Source of the DNA: Adiantum capillus-veneris
Taxonomy: Eukaryota; Streptophyta; Polypodiopsida; Polypodiales; Pteridaceae
Assembly: GCA_014529385.2 (NCBI GenBank)
Contig: CM043942.1
Location: forward strand, 60,341,684-60,405,683
Direction of reading: 5' to 3'
Length of the DNA stretch: 64,000 bases
Position 1 is the first letter of the stretch, and each line of letters opens with the position of its first letter. Under the pieces are notes generated by a model. That model did no database searches, had not been told where the DNA came from, and saw only the letters and a list, made by a program, of their open reading frames with translations. This document shows positions 22,804-35,449 of the stretch, piece after piece. A program made the position numbers and the translations under genes.

Positions 22804-23709
22804 TAGTTAACAGGAGCTGCTAAAGACTAAAGATGTACAGATGCACATCGAGGATGAATACAAAGAAGCAGTAAAGATTGGGGTTACACATTTTCCATGT
22901 TTTCCCAAAATGGTCACGTATTGTAAATTCTCGATTTATTTCAAGCCATTGTAATATTTTGATGTGGTACAGGCTCAATGGGAGTTCCAAGATGTAAAGA
23001 ACATGCTAGTTAGTGTGCCTAGGTAGCAGATTCAATAAGTGGTGGAGCCCTAAAGACCTTGGGCGCTCGGACATTGCATATTTTTACCTTAGGTATATAA
23101 GGCAGTGTGTAAAAGAAATTAGGGTTCTCAAGATCATTTGTTGAGAGCACTCTCAGGGTGAGAGCTCTTGAGGTGTGTGTCTACGTAATCCTTGAGCTTC
23201 TCCTTGCTCATGAGACTTGGTTAACACTAATCAATGATTCATTCTCTTTCACTATGCCTCTCTCATGCTTCTTATGATTGCCTGTGATGCTTAGATTAGT
23301 TAGATCTTAACTAATTAGTGGTTAATCCCTCTCTAATCTTGTGTGATTTCGCTCGTTTGCTTGTGTGTGCATGTAGGTTTGATTGGAGTGTGGTGCTTGA
23401 TGAATCTATGTGTGTGTGCTTGCGATTAGTGTGTTGCATGATAGGATTAGTGTTGTGTGCATCTTGCAATCGTAGTGTGTGTGGTTGGGTTGATTGAAGG
23501 TGAAGAGAAGTGAATGTGGAGATTTCCCTTCATTGTGGCTTAGCTCTTCCATAGGTTGAGAAGATCACCTCGTAGAGTTAACCATTTGTGTTGCCATTAT
23601 TAGCTCACTAACCGTGTGAGTGTTTCCATGCCCTAGGCGGGTAGCTCATCCCTCCGGATTGATAATTTGATTGGTCATTGGAGCTATTGCAACGATGGAA
23701 CCCCCAACA
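22804..23709 (+). repeat. gypsy B2 5' LTR
   Basis: About 906 bp, ending CCCAACA, homologous to 13602-14477 and 5116-5782. Position 22832 matches 13602 in B1. The first ~20 bp after the terminus of the B1 5' LTR are absent here. Confidence 0.85.
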
Positions 23710-23711
23710 TC

Positions 23712-23730
23712 TGGCACCACTGCTAGGGAT
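23712..23730 (+). other. gypsy B2 primer binding site
   Basis: TGGCACCACTGCTAGGGAT follows the LTR by two bases. It is a mutated form of the TGGCGCCGTTGCCGGGGA type, complementary to aspartate tRNA and typical of some plant Ty3/gypsy lineages. Confidence 0.8.
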
Positions 23731-24536
23731 GATGGCCTACGCTAGTGTAATTGTGGCATAATCGAATGCGTTCCCTCACTACTTTCACTATTAATTTCAC
23801 TTGTGTGTTTATGTTTTTGTGGATTTTGGATGTGTGTGCATGAAGCAATGTGTTCATAATTCCGTAATGTGTCACCGTATCTTGCCAATTGTGTGTTTAC
23901 ACACTCTAATTTCACACCAACCCCTTGCTAATTTGACTAATTTTTGCTAACTTACTAATTTGCTATGAAGGATTGGAGCATTTTCCATTCAATTGATCTT
24001 CAATGGAAAGGTAATCAATGTGGTATTGTCAACCTCCCTAGAATCGAAGGATGTGTAGAATTGTGTAGAAATCCCACCATGATGCAATGTAATGTTAATG
24101 CAATGCTATGTTGAATTGAAAATTTGTCGATTGTTCATTTTCATGCCGTCGTAATGTCGAAATTTTTGAGATTTGGTGGCGTATGAATTTGACAAGTTTC
24201 AATTGCTAATTGGTGAATGTGTGTTGCTAATTGGGTGCCTAATTGAGTTAATTGCATGCTTGGATGGTCAATTCCAAGTGTGTGTGTGCACTAAAATAAA
24301 GTGTGCGTGCATTCTAATTGAGTGTGTATATGCTTAATTTTAGGTGTGTGTGCACTATTTTGCCCATGTTTGTGCACTTAAAAATCAATGTGTGCTTAAT
24401 GATTTTTCAATTGTGATGATTGATTTGTGTTGTGGTCATTCACAACTAATGATTTGTGAAGTCACATTGCAATTTCGACAAGTTTAACTATTTTGTGTGC
24501 GCACCTAAAGATTGGCAAAAACTACCAATTATTAGA

Positions 24537-24569
<33 letters not shown>

Positions 24570-25495
24570 CCTAAAAAGTGCATGATTAATTCAATTTTTG
24601 ATTGCATGTTTGGTGTGTGTAATGGTTAATTGCTGCATTTTTGTGCTCAAAACAGGGATTTACACACTACAATTGCGTCAATTTTGACCTAATTTTGTCG
24701 TTAATTTGGTCGATTTAATTGCTTAGTCTTGATTTTATTGATGAAATTAATTGGCAATTGAATTGGTGTGATTTGTGTGATTTTATTTGGCTGCACTATT
24801 CCCCTATGTGTTGAGAACTTTTAGAAAATTTTTGGGTAATTTTTTGCATAATTTTTACAAAATTTTGGCCATTTTTTGTATTAATTTCGGTTAATTCCAT
24901 AAAAATTTGATATTTTGCGATCTTTACAAGCTATTTTTTTGTGTGCGTATTTATGAAAACATTTTGTTCACATCTGTACCCTCCGTGGTTGAGTTTTGAG
25001 CGTTTTACTATTTTCGGCGATGCGGTTGACGATTGTGTTGTAAGTTACATTTTCGGTAAAATGTGCTATTTTTGGTGTGCTTTTGCGTGTCAAAAATGCT
25101 CGTTTGTGATTGCATATGAGTTTCAAAGATTCCTAAAATTTCTTGGACTTTTTTGGCAATTTTTGAGATTATTTGGTCGATTTTTACGAGTTTCGGCTAA
25201 TTTTCAACCTATTTTTGGCATTTTCGGACGGGTGAAAATCAAATAACAAGAAAAAATTATTTTCGAGCTTCGATACCGTGCCTTGCGGCGCATCAAATTA
25301 TCAAGTTGGATAAAATTTTACGGTCTGTAGAGTTATCTTTCGTTGTCGACATTAAAATTCTCTTCTTTTTCGTTTCGCTCCACTCCGTGTGAACCCACCC
25401 CACACCCTCACTCTCTCTCTCTTCTGTTACTCTCTCTCCCCGCGATTTCTTGTAGCAACACACACACACCTACTCCCTTTTCTTGCCTCTAACTG
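23731..25495 (+). other. gypsy B2 leader
   Basis: Long untranslated leader, TG/AATT-rich, with (TG)n passing into (GC)n at about 24537-24572. The open frame 24941-25246 (101 codons) is rich in Phe and Leu, has no motif and no counterpart in B1, where the region is deleted, so I do not call it a gene. Confidence 0.6.
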
Positions 25496-25510
25496 GTGCT
25501 GACAGACCCC

Positions 25511-25577
<67 letters not shown>

Positions 25578-26700
25578 ACTTACCCACTCTCTCTCTTCCC
25601 ACGTTTTGCCTTTCGACGCTTGGGTTGAGCTCATTTGTACTACGCGCCAACACCGCCGGGTCCCTCCTTGCATCTCAGCGGCTGCCACTTCAGCGCTGGA
25701 CGGGTGCTGGTCATGCCCCTCATCTCTCTCGCCTTCATGTGAGCAGCCCGGTTGTAGGGAACCTTGTTTTGTGCGCCATTCCAATCTCATCTCTCTCTCT
25801 ACTGCTCCTACACGCGCGTTGACCGCTGCCCCGCCACTTTCTCTCTCTTTACTCTCCCACACTCGCCCCTGCCGCCACCGCTGTCGGTGCAGCCCGCGTC
25901 CTGGCCTTCAAATCTACTAGTCAACTCCAGTGAGGTAAGCAAGGTAAAAGACCGTTTCTCTTTATTTTATTCTCTGTTTTTATTTATTTTAGAACAACAA
26001 AAACAAAACAAAAAAAATAATAATTTAAAAATTAACAAAAAATAAAATAAATCACAAAAAAGAGTTTAAAAATAAAAAATTCCAATAAAATTTTTAAAAG
26101 AAGATTAGAAAAAAAAACTCATCAAAAATTTTTATAAAAAGAGGGATTAAAAGAAAATAAAAATAAAAATTGAATTGAGTTTAAAAAATTACCAAAAAAA
26201 AACTCATAAAAATTCACAGAAAAGCACATAAAAAATCATTTTTAAAAAATCACAAAAAATCATTAAAAAATCAATAAGTGACACAAATAAATTCATAAAA
26301 ACTCAAAAAATCCATTGAAAATCTTCAAAGTAAAAACCATAAAAATCATAAAATCTTCAAAGAAAGCACAAAAAATTTAAAAAATTACCAAAAAATTTTA
26401 TAAAAATCAAAACTTTTTGAAAAAAATCATAAAAAGACTAAAAAAATACAAAACAAATAATTAGGAAGAAAAAAAAGAAAGTCGCCGAAAGAGGTAGAAA
26501 GAGCTAGAACGAGGCGGAAAAGCAAAAATAGCACAGCCGGAAAAAATCACACACGAACAAAAATCAAAAGTAAAAGGCAAAGCAAAGGCAAATCACACAT
26601 CGAGCAAACACCGCAAATCGAGCACACCGCGCAAAGTGAAGCAGAAAAACAGTCGAAAAAAAGCGAGAAATTGACCAACTCAAAGCTGTTTGAGGGGCAA
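25496..26700 (+). repeat. CT microsatellite and A-rich leader of gypsy B2
   Basis: (CT)n at 25513-25576, then a GC-richer piece to about 25930 that resembles the B1 leader (6060-6330), then an A-rich tract to about 26700. The arrangement matches B1. Confidence 0.8.
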
Positions 26701-26783
26701 ATAAAATTCAAAACCTAGTGAGTGCAAGTAATTGCGCTGCAAATTAGCTTCCAATTGGAGGAACAGACATAAATCACGGTGGA

Positions 26784-28006
26784 TTGCAGATTAGGCTATT
26801 CAAGGCCCAGATTTTCATCATTTCAAAGGCCCAAATCAATTCTGAAACTTTCAAGCTAGAGTTAGTCAACTCTTGTGAGTCTGAAGAGCAGTCAATTGCA
26901 AAAGTGCTTTGGCTAAAGCAGTTTAATCAAAACCGAGCAGCAGAAATTCTGCTAATCAACACCAAAGTCTACTAGGAGAGAGTTTTTATAGAACAGTCAA
27001 CATGGACTCAAATCGAGCCGAGAGTTGAAGTACAGCAGAGCAAGCTAGTAGCTGTAACAACACAAGTACAACTGCAATAGAGAAAATTTTACAGCTATAT
27101 GGCTACAATGGAGATAAAGTCTTATATGCAGATTCAAAAGGCCATAGATACTTAAGGAGCAGCAAAAGTAGCACAGGAGCCAAGATCCTGTTGATCAGAG
27201 TGAAGCCAGATTCAAAAAACTCCCAGATGTTCACAGACTTCAGTGGAGCCAGGTATTGCAAGCTCAAAGATGAAGTGCATATAGAAGTTCAGAAAATCAA
27301 CCCAAGTGTTTATCTAGAAACCTGCACAAGTCCACAAAGCATCCAGTTAGTTCATATGCAATCAAAATCATTGTACATGGACTATAGTGGTCAGATCTAT
27401 AATCAAGAACTAGAATTGCAAGTTCCATCAGATCAACCAATAGAAGAACGTCTAATTGGAGAACCGAGCCAAAGATGGTACAAAGGTCAAGATGGAGCAT
27501 TCTACAACTTGATGCTCAGTGTTTTGAAAGAAAATGCCGACAACTTGGTCAGCATAGAAGCTGAAACTTCTCAGCTAGAGCTTGACATGATAGAGCCAGT
27601 TGAAATACCACAAGTCATGGTGTATTGCTCAGATTGTGGACGAAAAGGTGGACATTTTTTTGAAGATTTTCCAAGAAATCTAGACAACAAGGATACATCA
27701 ATTGCCAAGCAAGGTACAGAGAAAATTGGAAATGCAAATCTTGATGTAAGTGCATTTAACTTGTCACTTTTAGTGCAATCGGCTGATTCTGCATTACCAT
27801 TAGAAGCACAATTCAAAACATTGCAAGTTCAAAATCAGCATAAAGATGCACAGGCACGTGAAAAGCTTAAAATTGATTCTTTGAACAACAAATTCTTGCA
27901 TGAATTTCGTAAAGGTGTCCAGATATCACTGATTGTTGACAGACTGTTAGGTTTGCAAATGATTTTGCATCCACTACCGCAAGTGTGCAATCATTCACGA
28001 GTCTAA
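26784..28006 (+). pseudogene. gypsy B2 gag-like protein
   Basis: The best preserved copy of this protein: a 271-codon frame at 27191-28006, preceded by a short frame at 26784-26975. Near 27625-27675 the knuckle reads CSDCGRKGGHFFEDF. The spacing is C-x2-C-x5-H-x4 with the final Cys replaced by Phe, while B1 keeps that Cys. The rest is polar with no known fold that I recognise. It would bind the element RNA if the knuckle is genuine. Confidence 0.6.
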
Positions 28007-29053
28007 GGGACACATCAAATAGAATGATGTTAGCTTTGTATGGCACCCATAATTCATATGCACACTATGTAGATAAAAAAGGGAAACTGTACAAAAAGGA
28101 TCAACCAGTGTTTGAACGACCAACATACCAGCTCATAGAAGTGCGTCCAGTGATAGATCAAAAAGGATGGTTCATTTTAGAGGAAAGAATCTATTATAGT
28201 CCATCCTCTCTAGAGCTGAAGGATATTATTCGAGTGAACCCAAAAATCTGTTCAAAGCCAAAATCTGTTCAGAGCCAAACCCTCCTCCATCGGAAATAAA
28301 GCTTTGATGTTGTGACCAAACAATGAAGCGGGCTATATTGATCACCCTAGGAAGGGGGGAGCTGTAAATCCATCAAGTTGAGTTTATGTACCGGGAAATT
28401 CTACACCAGCCAGAAGCCCTAGAGCCTCTAGCCAACAGACTTCTTCAAGGCAAAAAGCATTGAAAGATCATATGGTTGTTGAAAGTTTCCAATTGACCCA
28501 GATTCCAATTTGTGGAAAATTGCTTATATGAAGATCATCAAGGACACAAGTTTTAGCTAATCTCCACAAGTCAAAGTCAAAAACCGACAAATCCAATAGT
28601 GCTCAAACAGTTACATGTGATCAAGCTTACATATGCATATCGAGATGCAATGGTAACGAATATCAGCAAGATCATGATCTTGTACAAACCCCTACGGATG
28701 GCTGGACTAAAGTCAAAGACTATCTAATGATGATGCAAAGCCTCAAGCTGCTAGAGCAGGTGACAAAAAAGTCAAAGTCAATGGGAGCTAAAGTCCAGAA
28801 AGCTACACAAAGGTCACCACCAAAATCTCCTTCGAAGAGACAGATTCTGCCAAAAAGTACGATGGATCTTCTAAGATCAAGAGTTACTCAGATGCAAGTG
28901 GACAATGCTCAAAAATTGAAAAAAAGTGTAGCATCACAGTCATACGAGTCAACATCAACGGAAGCAGGTGGTCAAAGAAAAGAAAATGTAGATAATAGTC
29001 CAACCAAAGGATGTTGCCATAGCAAAAGAATTCAATACAGAAACAAGTCCTGA
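27985..29053 (+). pseudogene. gypsy B2 middle polyprotein region, unknown function
   Basis: Broken frames at 27985-28299 and 28727-29053 correspond to 8350-9660 in B1. One stretch reads YVDKKGKLYKKDQPVFERP. It is Lys/Ser/Gln-rich toward the end. No recognised domain. It was part of the ancestral gag-pol frame. Confidence 0.45.
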
Positions 29054-29138
29054 GACGATCAAGTGCAACATTGTTGGTGAGAACGAAGAAAAGCTATCAA
29101 GAGAAGTAAATCTTGATTTTCAGTTAGACAAGAACCTC

Positions 29139-29807
29139 ATGCCTTTTTGCACTTGGAAAATATGCGGCCAACCACAGTTGGAAGATGCTCCTGAATTTGT
29201 GAGCATATCTGGAGACAAACGAGCAGAATGCTGGGGAATCATCTCCACCACCATTGAAGTAAGTTCACAGATCATCATAGCTCAATTCCACGTGATCACA
29301 ACCAAAAATATGCCAGACAACATCATAATGGGAATGAAAATGGCCCAAAAGATGTTAGAGATACAGAGGTCAATGAAGATGTAGTCTTCAGAGACAACCA
29401 AGAATGAAGAACAAAACTAGTCACCCATGGACGACAGCACAAAGTCCTCAAGTACAGTTAAAAGGGAGACTGATATCAAAGAAAATCTTATTGAAGATGA
29501 TTCATCTCTATCGAATAGAACTTCAGTCGAGCTTAAAGAAAATCAGGTAACAGCAAGTGCAGATCAAACAGAACAAAAAGCAGCCATGAAAGCTATTGAG
29601 CAGAGAATGCCACCACAGCCAGAAGTTAAGAAGAACAAGGTTGCAGACAGTCAGGAAGCAATAGGAAGTCCAAAGATCCAGAAATTTCCAGCTGAATCAG
29701 CCGATGCAAGTCAGAGGGGAACACAAAGTCTCAAGCTACTCCGCAAAGAGACACAATCAGATCAAGATGAGACCATGGAGAAAGCAAAACAAAGATCTTC
29801 AATATAA
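29139..29807 (+). pseudogene. gypsy B2 first protease-like region plus acidic linker
   Basis: 29139-29384 gives CGQPQLEDAPEF, ECWGIISTTIEV, AQFHVITTKN and DNIIMGMKMAQKM, which resembles the C-terminal half of a retropepsin. 29427-29807 is a Glu/Lys/Ser-rich linker ahead of the second protease-like region. No DTG or DSG triad is visible in either block. Assignment by resemblance only. Confidence 0.4.
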
Positions 29808-29814
29808 TTAGCAA

Positions 29815-30113
29815 CGGGAATAGCTATAGTTCTCAACAGTACAAAAGGAGCAAGTGTCAGATGCAATGCTCTACTGGTATAACGAAGAAAAGTGCAATAC
29901 AATTTCAAAAAACATCTAGAGCATTCTAGAGATTACTTAGGACAAGCCAAATAATAGAGAAATCATAGGTAAGACTACAAGTCAAGAAGAGATAGTTGCT
30001 ACCCTTAGCATCCAAAATCATGAAGAGCAGGTAAAGTTTCAGGTAAAGTCTTCAAAGGAAATGCTTGCATATGTCATCCTTCGACATCAGTGGTTAGACC
30101 AACACAAGGCCTA
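29815..30113 (+). pseudogene. gypsy B2 second protease-like region, truncated
   Basis: Colinear with 10370-10665 in B1 but with frameshifts. The final strand still reads close to WLDQHKA before the junction with copia C at 30111-30113. Confidence 0.5.
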
Positions 30114-33100
30114 GGGTTCCTCACAACTGCCAATGTGCTCTAACTATCAGTGTAGATAGTGTTGGCAGTGTCCTGTCCAACACCCAAATCAGCCATAAGG
30201 CGTCTGAGCCATTCACATGAAACCATAGATGTGAAGACTGCCCTGTACTTAGCCTCACAAATCAAAGTGGCCACAATAGGTTTCTTCTTGCTCAACCATG
30301 ATATACATGAATTGCCAAGCACGAAACAAAAACCACTTGTGGACACTCACATTGCAAAATAACCAGCCCACTCTAAGTCTGAAAAATCATGTAAGATTGG
30401 CAGCAATGATCCCCCCTTGGGATAAAACAAGACAAGATGTAAAGTGCCACTAAGGTAGCTAAAAATCCTCTTGATAGCCTACCAATGCTTAGACCCTGGG
30501 ATATGCATAAATTTGCTGACCTATGAGACTGCAAACTGAATATCTTGCCTTGTGTTGCATACATCAATGAGGCATCCAACAACAGTTTGGTAAAGAGTGA
30601 CATCAGCAGGATCACCAGCGTCATGAAGAATCAATTTCAAACCTATTTCCATGGGAGTGGCGATAGGTTTTAAATCCTCAAGTCCAAACTTACATAGCAA
30701 TGTCTCTATATAACTTTTCTGACACAAGGCAATACTACCATCACACTGCTTAAATTGTATACCCAAGTAATGATGCAACAGCCCCAAATATTTCATCTTG
30801 AAGGTAGCATTTAAATCATCCTTAAATTTAGCAATATGTCTCTCATCTGGTCGAGTGATCAGCAAATCATCTACATAAAGAACCGCGATGAGAAGTACGT
30901 CACCCTCACGCTTTACATACAATGTGCTTTTTGTTGGACTGTTTCAAAAGCCTTGTTTGACCAAATGAGTGTCAGCTTTCTCATACCAAGCACGAGGAGA
31001 TTGCTTCAACCATACAAAGCCTTCTTACATCTGCACACTTTGTCCTCTTGTCCTTTCTTGACAAAACCGTGAGGCTGTGTTACATAAACGTCCTCAAATA
31101 TGTCACCATTCAAGAAAGCACTAACAATGTCTGATTGATGTACATCCCAACCAAAATGACTTGGCAATGCACATAGAAAACGCACAGTAGTCATTCAACA
31201 AGTGGGAGAAAAAGTCTCTTCATAATCTATGCTTTTTGTTGTGCATAACCCTTTTCAACAAGTCGAGCCTTATGGCCATTAATCCAACCATCCGGTTTGC
31301 ATTTCAACTTGTAAACCCACTTCATACCAATGGCCTTTTTTCCAAGAGGCAAATCACATAAATTCCATGTGTCATTTTCTATAAGTGCATCATATTCTGA
31401 TTGCATGGCAGCCATCCAAGTTTTTTGAATTCTGTGCTTCATCAAAAGACAGAGGTTCCTCAACATCATGTAAGCTAGACACAGCCAAAGAATAACAATT
31501 TGATGCATAAGATGCATTACGAGAGCCTGAACGAGTACGACTATACAAAGGTGCATCCAATTTACTGTCATGTAATGTATGCGCCAGCCATTTTGGCATA
31601 CCTCTAGCGTGCTCATTTTCAGCCCTTTCCTCATCAAGTACATCATGTACATCTGCATTAGTAATAGGCTGATCTGTAACATTTTCAAAAACCCCCATAG
31701 GCTGTACATTTGCCTCATTGGAATTTACATGTGCATTTCCTCCACTGAAAAGAGGCAACAAAGTGTCATAAATGTCCTGTGAGCTTATATTACTATCTCT
31801 AGTACATGACAGCATGGGCTAAACAAAATCTTCCACAAACACTACAACCTGTGAAACCAGAATACGCTTTGTTTGCGGATGATACAACCTGTAACCTTTG
31901 CTTTCAACACTATAACCAACAAAAATACATTTGACAGCATTATCATCCATTTTTTTTGCACTGTGTTTGTGGCACCAAAGCATATGCCAAACAACCAAAA
32001 ACACGCATGTGCTCAATAGAAGTTTTTCTATCATGCCATGCTCATAGGGAGTAATAGACTGCAAAGCTTTTGTAGGACACATGTTTAGTATATAAGTGGC
32101 ACACATGATGACCTCAAACCAAAAAGAATGCGGAAAAGCTTGAAGTTTGACCATACATCATGCCATTTCCATAAGTGACCTGTTTTTCCTCTCAACAACA
32201 CCATTTTGCTGAGGTATATAAGGCACTGTACATTGGTGTTTATTCCACGACTAACCATAAATGCATTAAATTCATGAGACATATACTCCCCCCCTCGATC
32301 GGAATGGAGGGTGCCCATAGTACATTTCGAGGCATTTTCAACCATAGCCAAAAATTATTTGAAGTAGATAAAAACTTTGGACCGCTTTACGCAAAAATAC
32401 CCATGCATGCCTGAAGTAATCATCAATGAAAGTCACAAAGTAAAGGTAATTGTCCAAGGACGGAGTTTGCATGGGCCCACAAACATCACTATGCACAAGC
32501 TGCAACCTGCATGTGGCCCTAACTGAACCATCCTTTGGAAACTTCAAACGCTGCATCTTACCCAAAGTATAGCCTTCACAAACATGTTTGAGAGGTGGCA
32601 AAGAAGTAACCATATCAAATTTCTACAAACACAGCAAACTGGCAAAATTCAGATGATCAAAACGTGCATGCCATGGTTTTGCATCTGAAATAGCCCTTGA
32701 ATCTTCAACTGCATTTACAAATTTTTTTCCACACTTGTCATACAAAGTGAGCTTATATAGCCCACGACACAAAAGGCCAGATGCAACAATTTCATCACCA
32801 AAATTGAGATCATGAATTGTACATCTGTCATCCACAAATTTGACTACAAGTCCAAGTCTAGCAAGTGCAAATATCGACAAAAGATTCTTCTTGATCCCAG
32901 GTACATAAAGTGCATCAACAAATGTGAAAGAACTGCCATTTGCAGCAGTAAGAACAATCTTTCCAAGTCTCTGAACCGGATAAGAGGCATTGTTGGCACA
33001 AGTGACTAAACCCCCATGAGGGATTGAATTGAGAGAGGTGAACAATTCACGATGTGAGGTAATGTGCTTTGTAGCACCGCTATCAAAATAACACACATGT

Positions 33101-34204
33101 GGATCTGCAGCAACTAGCATGCATGCATCATGGACAACAGGATTGTAAGTGCACTCTGCACTAAAATCCCATTCTGCATCAGCATTAGCATCACAATCTC
33201 TCTTTCACAGAAGACTCAACAATGACTGCATTTGTAGTAGAACCAGGCATTTGCAGTGGAACCACCCTCTTTCTTCTTAGCTTCTTTGGCCTTCAACTTA
33301 GGACACTGCTTGATCAAGTGATCATTAGATTTACAATAATGGCAATGCATCTTCTTTTTTCCCTTATCACCAGAATTGCTAGACAAAGTGCTGCCAGTAG
33401 AAGCATTGGGAACATAAGTTTTGCTACTCGCAGCAGAACCATAAGAAGTGGTTGCATTAGTGTTACCACCCTTTCTTTGAGAAGCAATAAAAGACTATTA
33501 AACTGCATGCTGTCTAGTCCTGTTTTTTTCTAGAAAGTGACTCTTGAAACAGCAATGTGCATAATGCATCAAACTTGACAACTTCAGGATTTCCTTGGGT
33601 CATAATTCTCCAAGTACTAGCAAAAGTCTGGTAAGAATCTGGTAAGGCATCAAGAACAGTCACACAAGGGAACTGTCTGAAATGACTTCACCTGCAGAAA
33701 TAAGTTTCTCATTGATATCCTTGACACCAGCAAGGAAAGTGTCCATATCATCTTCCTCATGCATAATCTTCGACTCCAGCTCTTTACGCAGCAAAGCAAT
33801 TTTAGGCTCATTGCGACTTGCATAAAGACCATCCAAAATATCCCAAGCTTGTTTTGCAAATTTTGTTGAACGAATGTGAGGAAAAATGGTGCCTTCATAG
33901 ACAACACAATCAATGCATGAGCCTGCACATCCTTTACATCCCAATGAGATTGTTTTGCCGTAGGAAAAACAACTCTAATAGCAACAATCCTTGCAGCAAG
34001 ACCTGCCACATCCTCAACATCGCCTACATCCTGAGAAACAGGACGTACATCAATTCCCTACACAATATTCTAGATGCCCTTTAACACAAGGAAATGTTGC
34101 ATCATGTAAGCCCACATAGGGTAATTGTCCCCATCCAATCTGTCCTCAGCAGCAAACATCTTGAACACATCTGTGTTGTTGTCAACCATGGTAAATGTTG
34201 CACC
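30113..34204 (-). pseudogene. copia C gag-pol polyprotein (decayed)
   Basis: Gag begins near 34190 (NNTDVFKMFAAEDRLDG) and has a UBN2-type body (AKQAWDILDGLYASRNEPK, 33660-33860). An intact zinc knuckle CHYCKSNDHLIKQC lies near 33340. Protease CYFDSGATKH is near 33085. Integrase has HARFDHLNF, HSDVCGPMQ, TLHSDRGGEYMSHEF and the QQNGV region, 32660-32170. RT (KHKxDG-like, DIVSAFLNGD near 31120, YVDDLLITR near 30870) and RNase H (30112-30350, AKYRAVFTSM) follow. Frameshifts near 33200, 32200, 31820, 31230 and 30620 show that it is dead. Confidence 0.88.
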
Positions 34205-34536
34205 TGATGTGAAAACTGCCCAAAAAGAGGATAAACAAAGCGTGAACAACACGTGCTATATAGCAAAAACCATAGAAGACTGTAAGGCACCTATGATGCA
34301 AAAAACGGTACTGACAGAAATTTTGCACAAAATGACAAAATAGACTGTGCAGTACTGCCTGTAGTGGAAACGGAGGCCGAAATGATCTCGGATCAAAAAT
34401 CTGAGCAGACTAAGTTGTACGAGCTTGCTCGAGATTTTCATCAACCTGCGAACACTCACCAAAGCTCACTGAAATCAAAGAAAATGAGCAGGTGTGTGCT
34501 GGAGCTGCTGGTGACTAAGCCCGAGAGGACGCAACC

Positions 34537-34778
34537 TGCTCAGATACCCATTGTTGGAATTAGGGTTGCAGAGAAATGCACACAACTTGGAGAAGATGAA
34601 GGAAGATCAAGGCACACAATAGAGTGTGTGTTACTTCGTGTGAAATGGAAAGATAGATAGCCCTAGAGTGATGGGCGTATATACAATGCACGGGGGGAAA
34701 ATCCACCTAAAGAGGGAAAAAATGCCCCGGCGGTCCTAGTGTGTTTACACACATCACTACCACATGTATATGTTAATA
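34537..34778 (-). repeat. copia C 5' LTR and PBS
   Basis: LTR complement(34552-34778), 227 bp, ending CCAACA. The PBS TGGGTATCTGAGCAGG at about complement(34536-34551) is a mutated Met-tRNA type. The first two bases have changed from TG to TA. Confidence 0.87.
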
Positions 34779-35449
34779 GAAGCATTGCCCATCATTGTGG
34801 AGACCCCAGTTCCTAGCCCATGCATGCTCAGACCATAATGTGCTTCAACCCAAAATGTGCTTGATTGTAGAGAATACATGTTCTTGTTTGAGCATGAACA
34901 TGCTGAGTACCGAAGGAAAAATTCAAAAAATTCTAATTGTTAGAGAACGGATAGGATTAATAACCTGCAATAGCATGCTACCATTAATGTCGCTTGGCCT
35001 TAGTGAGGGTGTCCACCACCTCACTAAGAGTGAAATTTTCCTCATGAGCTTTTTGGTTTTTAAGTTGTTGCTTGTCCTTGATTGTCTCTTCCATCTCCTC
35101 CCCTCCTTAGAAACCACCACCCTCCTTTTGTTGACTTCTCAACCACCAATAGCTCTTCCACCCTACTATCATGACCACAAGCTCTACCCTTGCTCCTCCA
35201 TCTTGCCACCAGTTAGTCCTTTGTTCATGAGATTCTATAGCCAACCCTCTCTCCAATCACTAGAATGGTCTATTTGTCAAAAAGAGCATTGTCATTTGCA
35301 CTAATTTTCTAAAAGTAGTACGAAATTAGCGTATGGATGAATTGGTGGTAACCTTCTCTGATGTATCATCTTCGCAAATGATGTTTAAGGCATCCTTTAT
35401 ACATGTGGAGATTGTTGGGGACGCAAATCATCTAGAATTAGATCTGCAC
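34779..35449. other. unassigned DNA with a short gag-like minus-strand frame
   Basis: The minus strand around 34990-35100 reads METIKD-like sequence with QLKNQKAHEE and SEVVDTLTKAKRH, a short coiled-coil-like segment of unknown origin ending in a stop. Nothing else is recognised. No gene is called. Confidence 0.3.

Larger units (their letters stand above)
22804..30113 (+). mobile_element. gypsy B2, 3'-truncated
   Basis: A second member of the gypsy B family with full 5' LTR, PBS, long leader, gag-like and protease-like frames colinear with B1 (7000-10670). Similarity to B1 stops at 30113 in the protease end (after HQWLDQHKA), where it is fused to copia C. No 3' LTR exists in the window. The first bases (TAGTTAAC for TGTTAAC) are mutated. 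Confidence 0.82.
30113..34778 (-). mobile_element. copia C, copia A-family element lacking its 3' end
   Basis: Minus-strand element with 5' LTR (34552-34778), PBS, gag, protease, integrase, RT and most of RNase H. It stops in RNase H (ALAVVRN) at the junction with gypsy B2, so the last ~90 codons, the PPT and the 3' LTR are missing. It retains the most complete gag of the three family members. Confidence 0.9.

Noticed and set aside
24941-25246. 101-codon frame in the gypsy B2 leader
   Set aside because: Phe/Leu-rich, no motif, no equivalent in B1, and no support as a gene.
25496-26045. Frames of 95-108 codons beside (CT)n
   Set aside because: Low-complexity starts, no motif, and they lie in the leader of gypsy B2.
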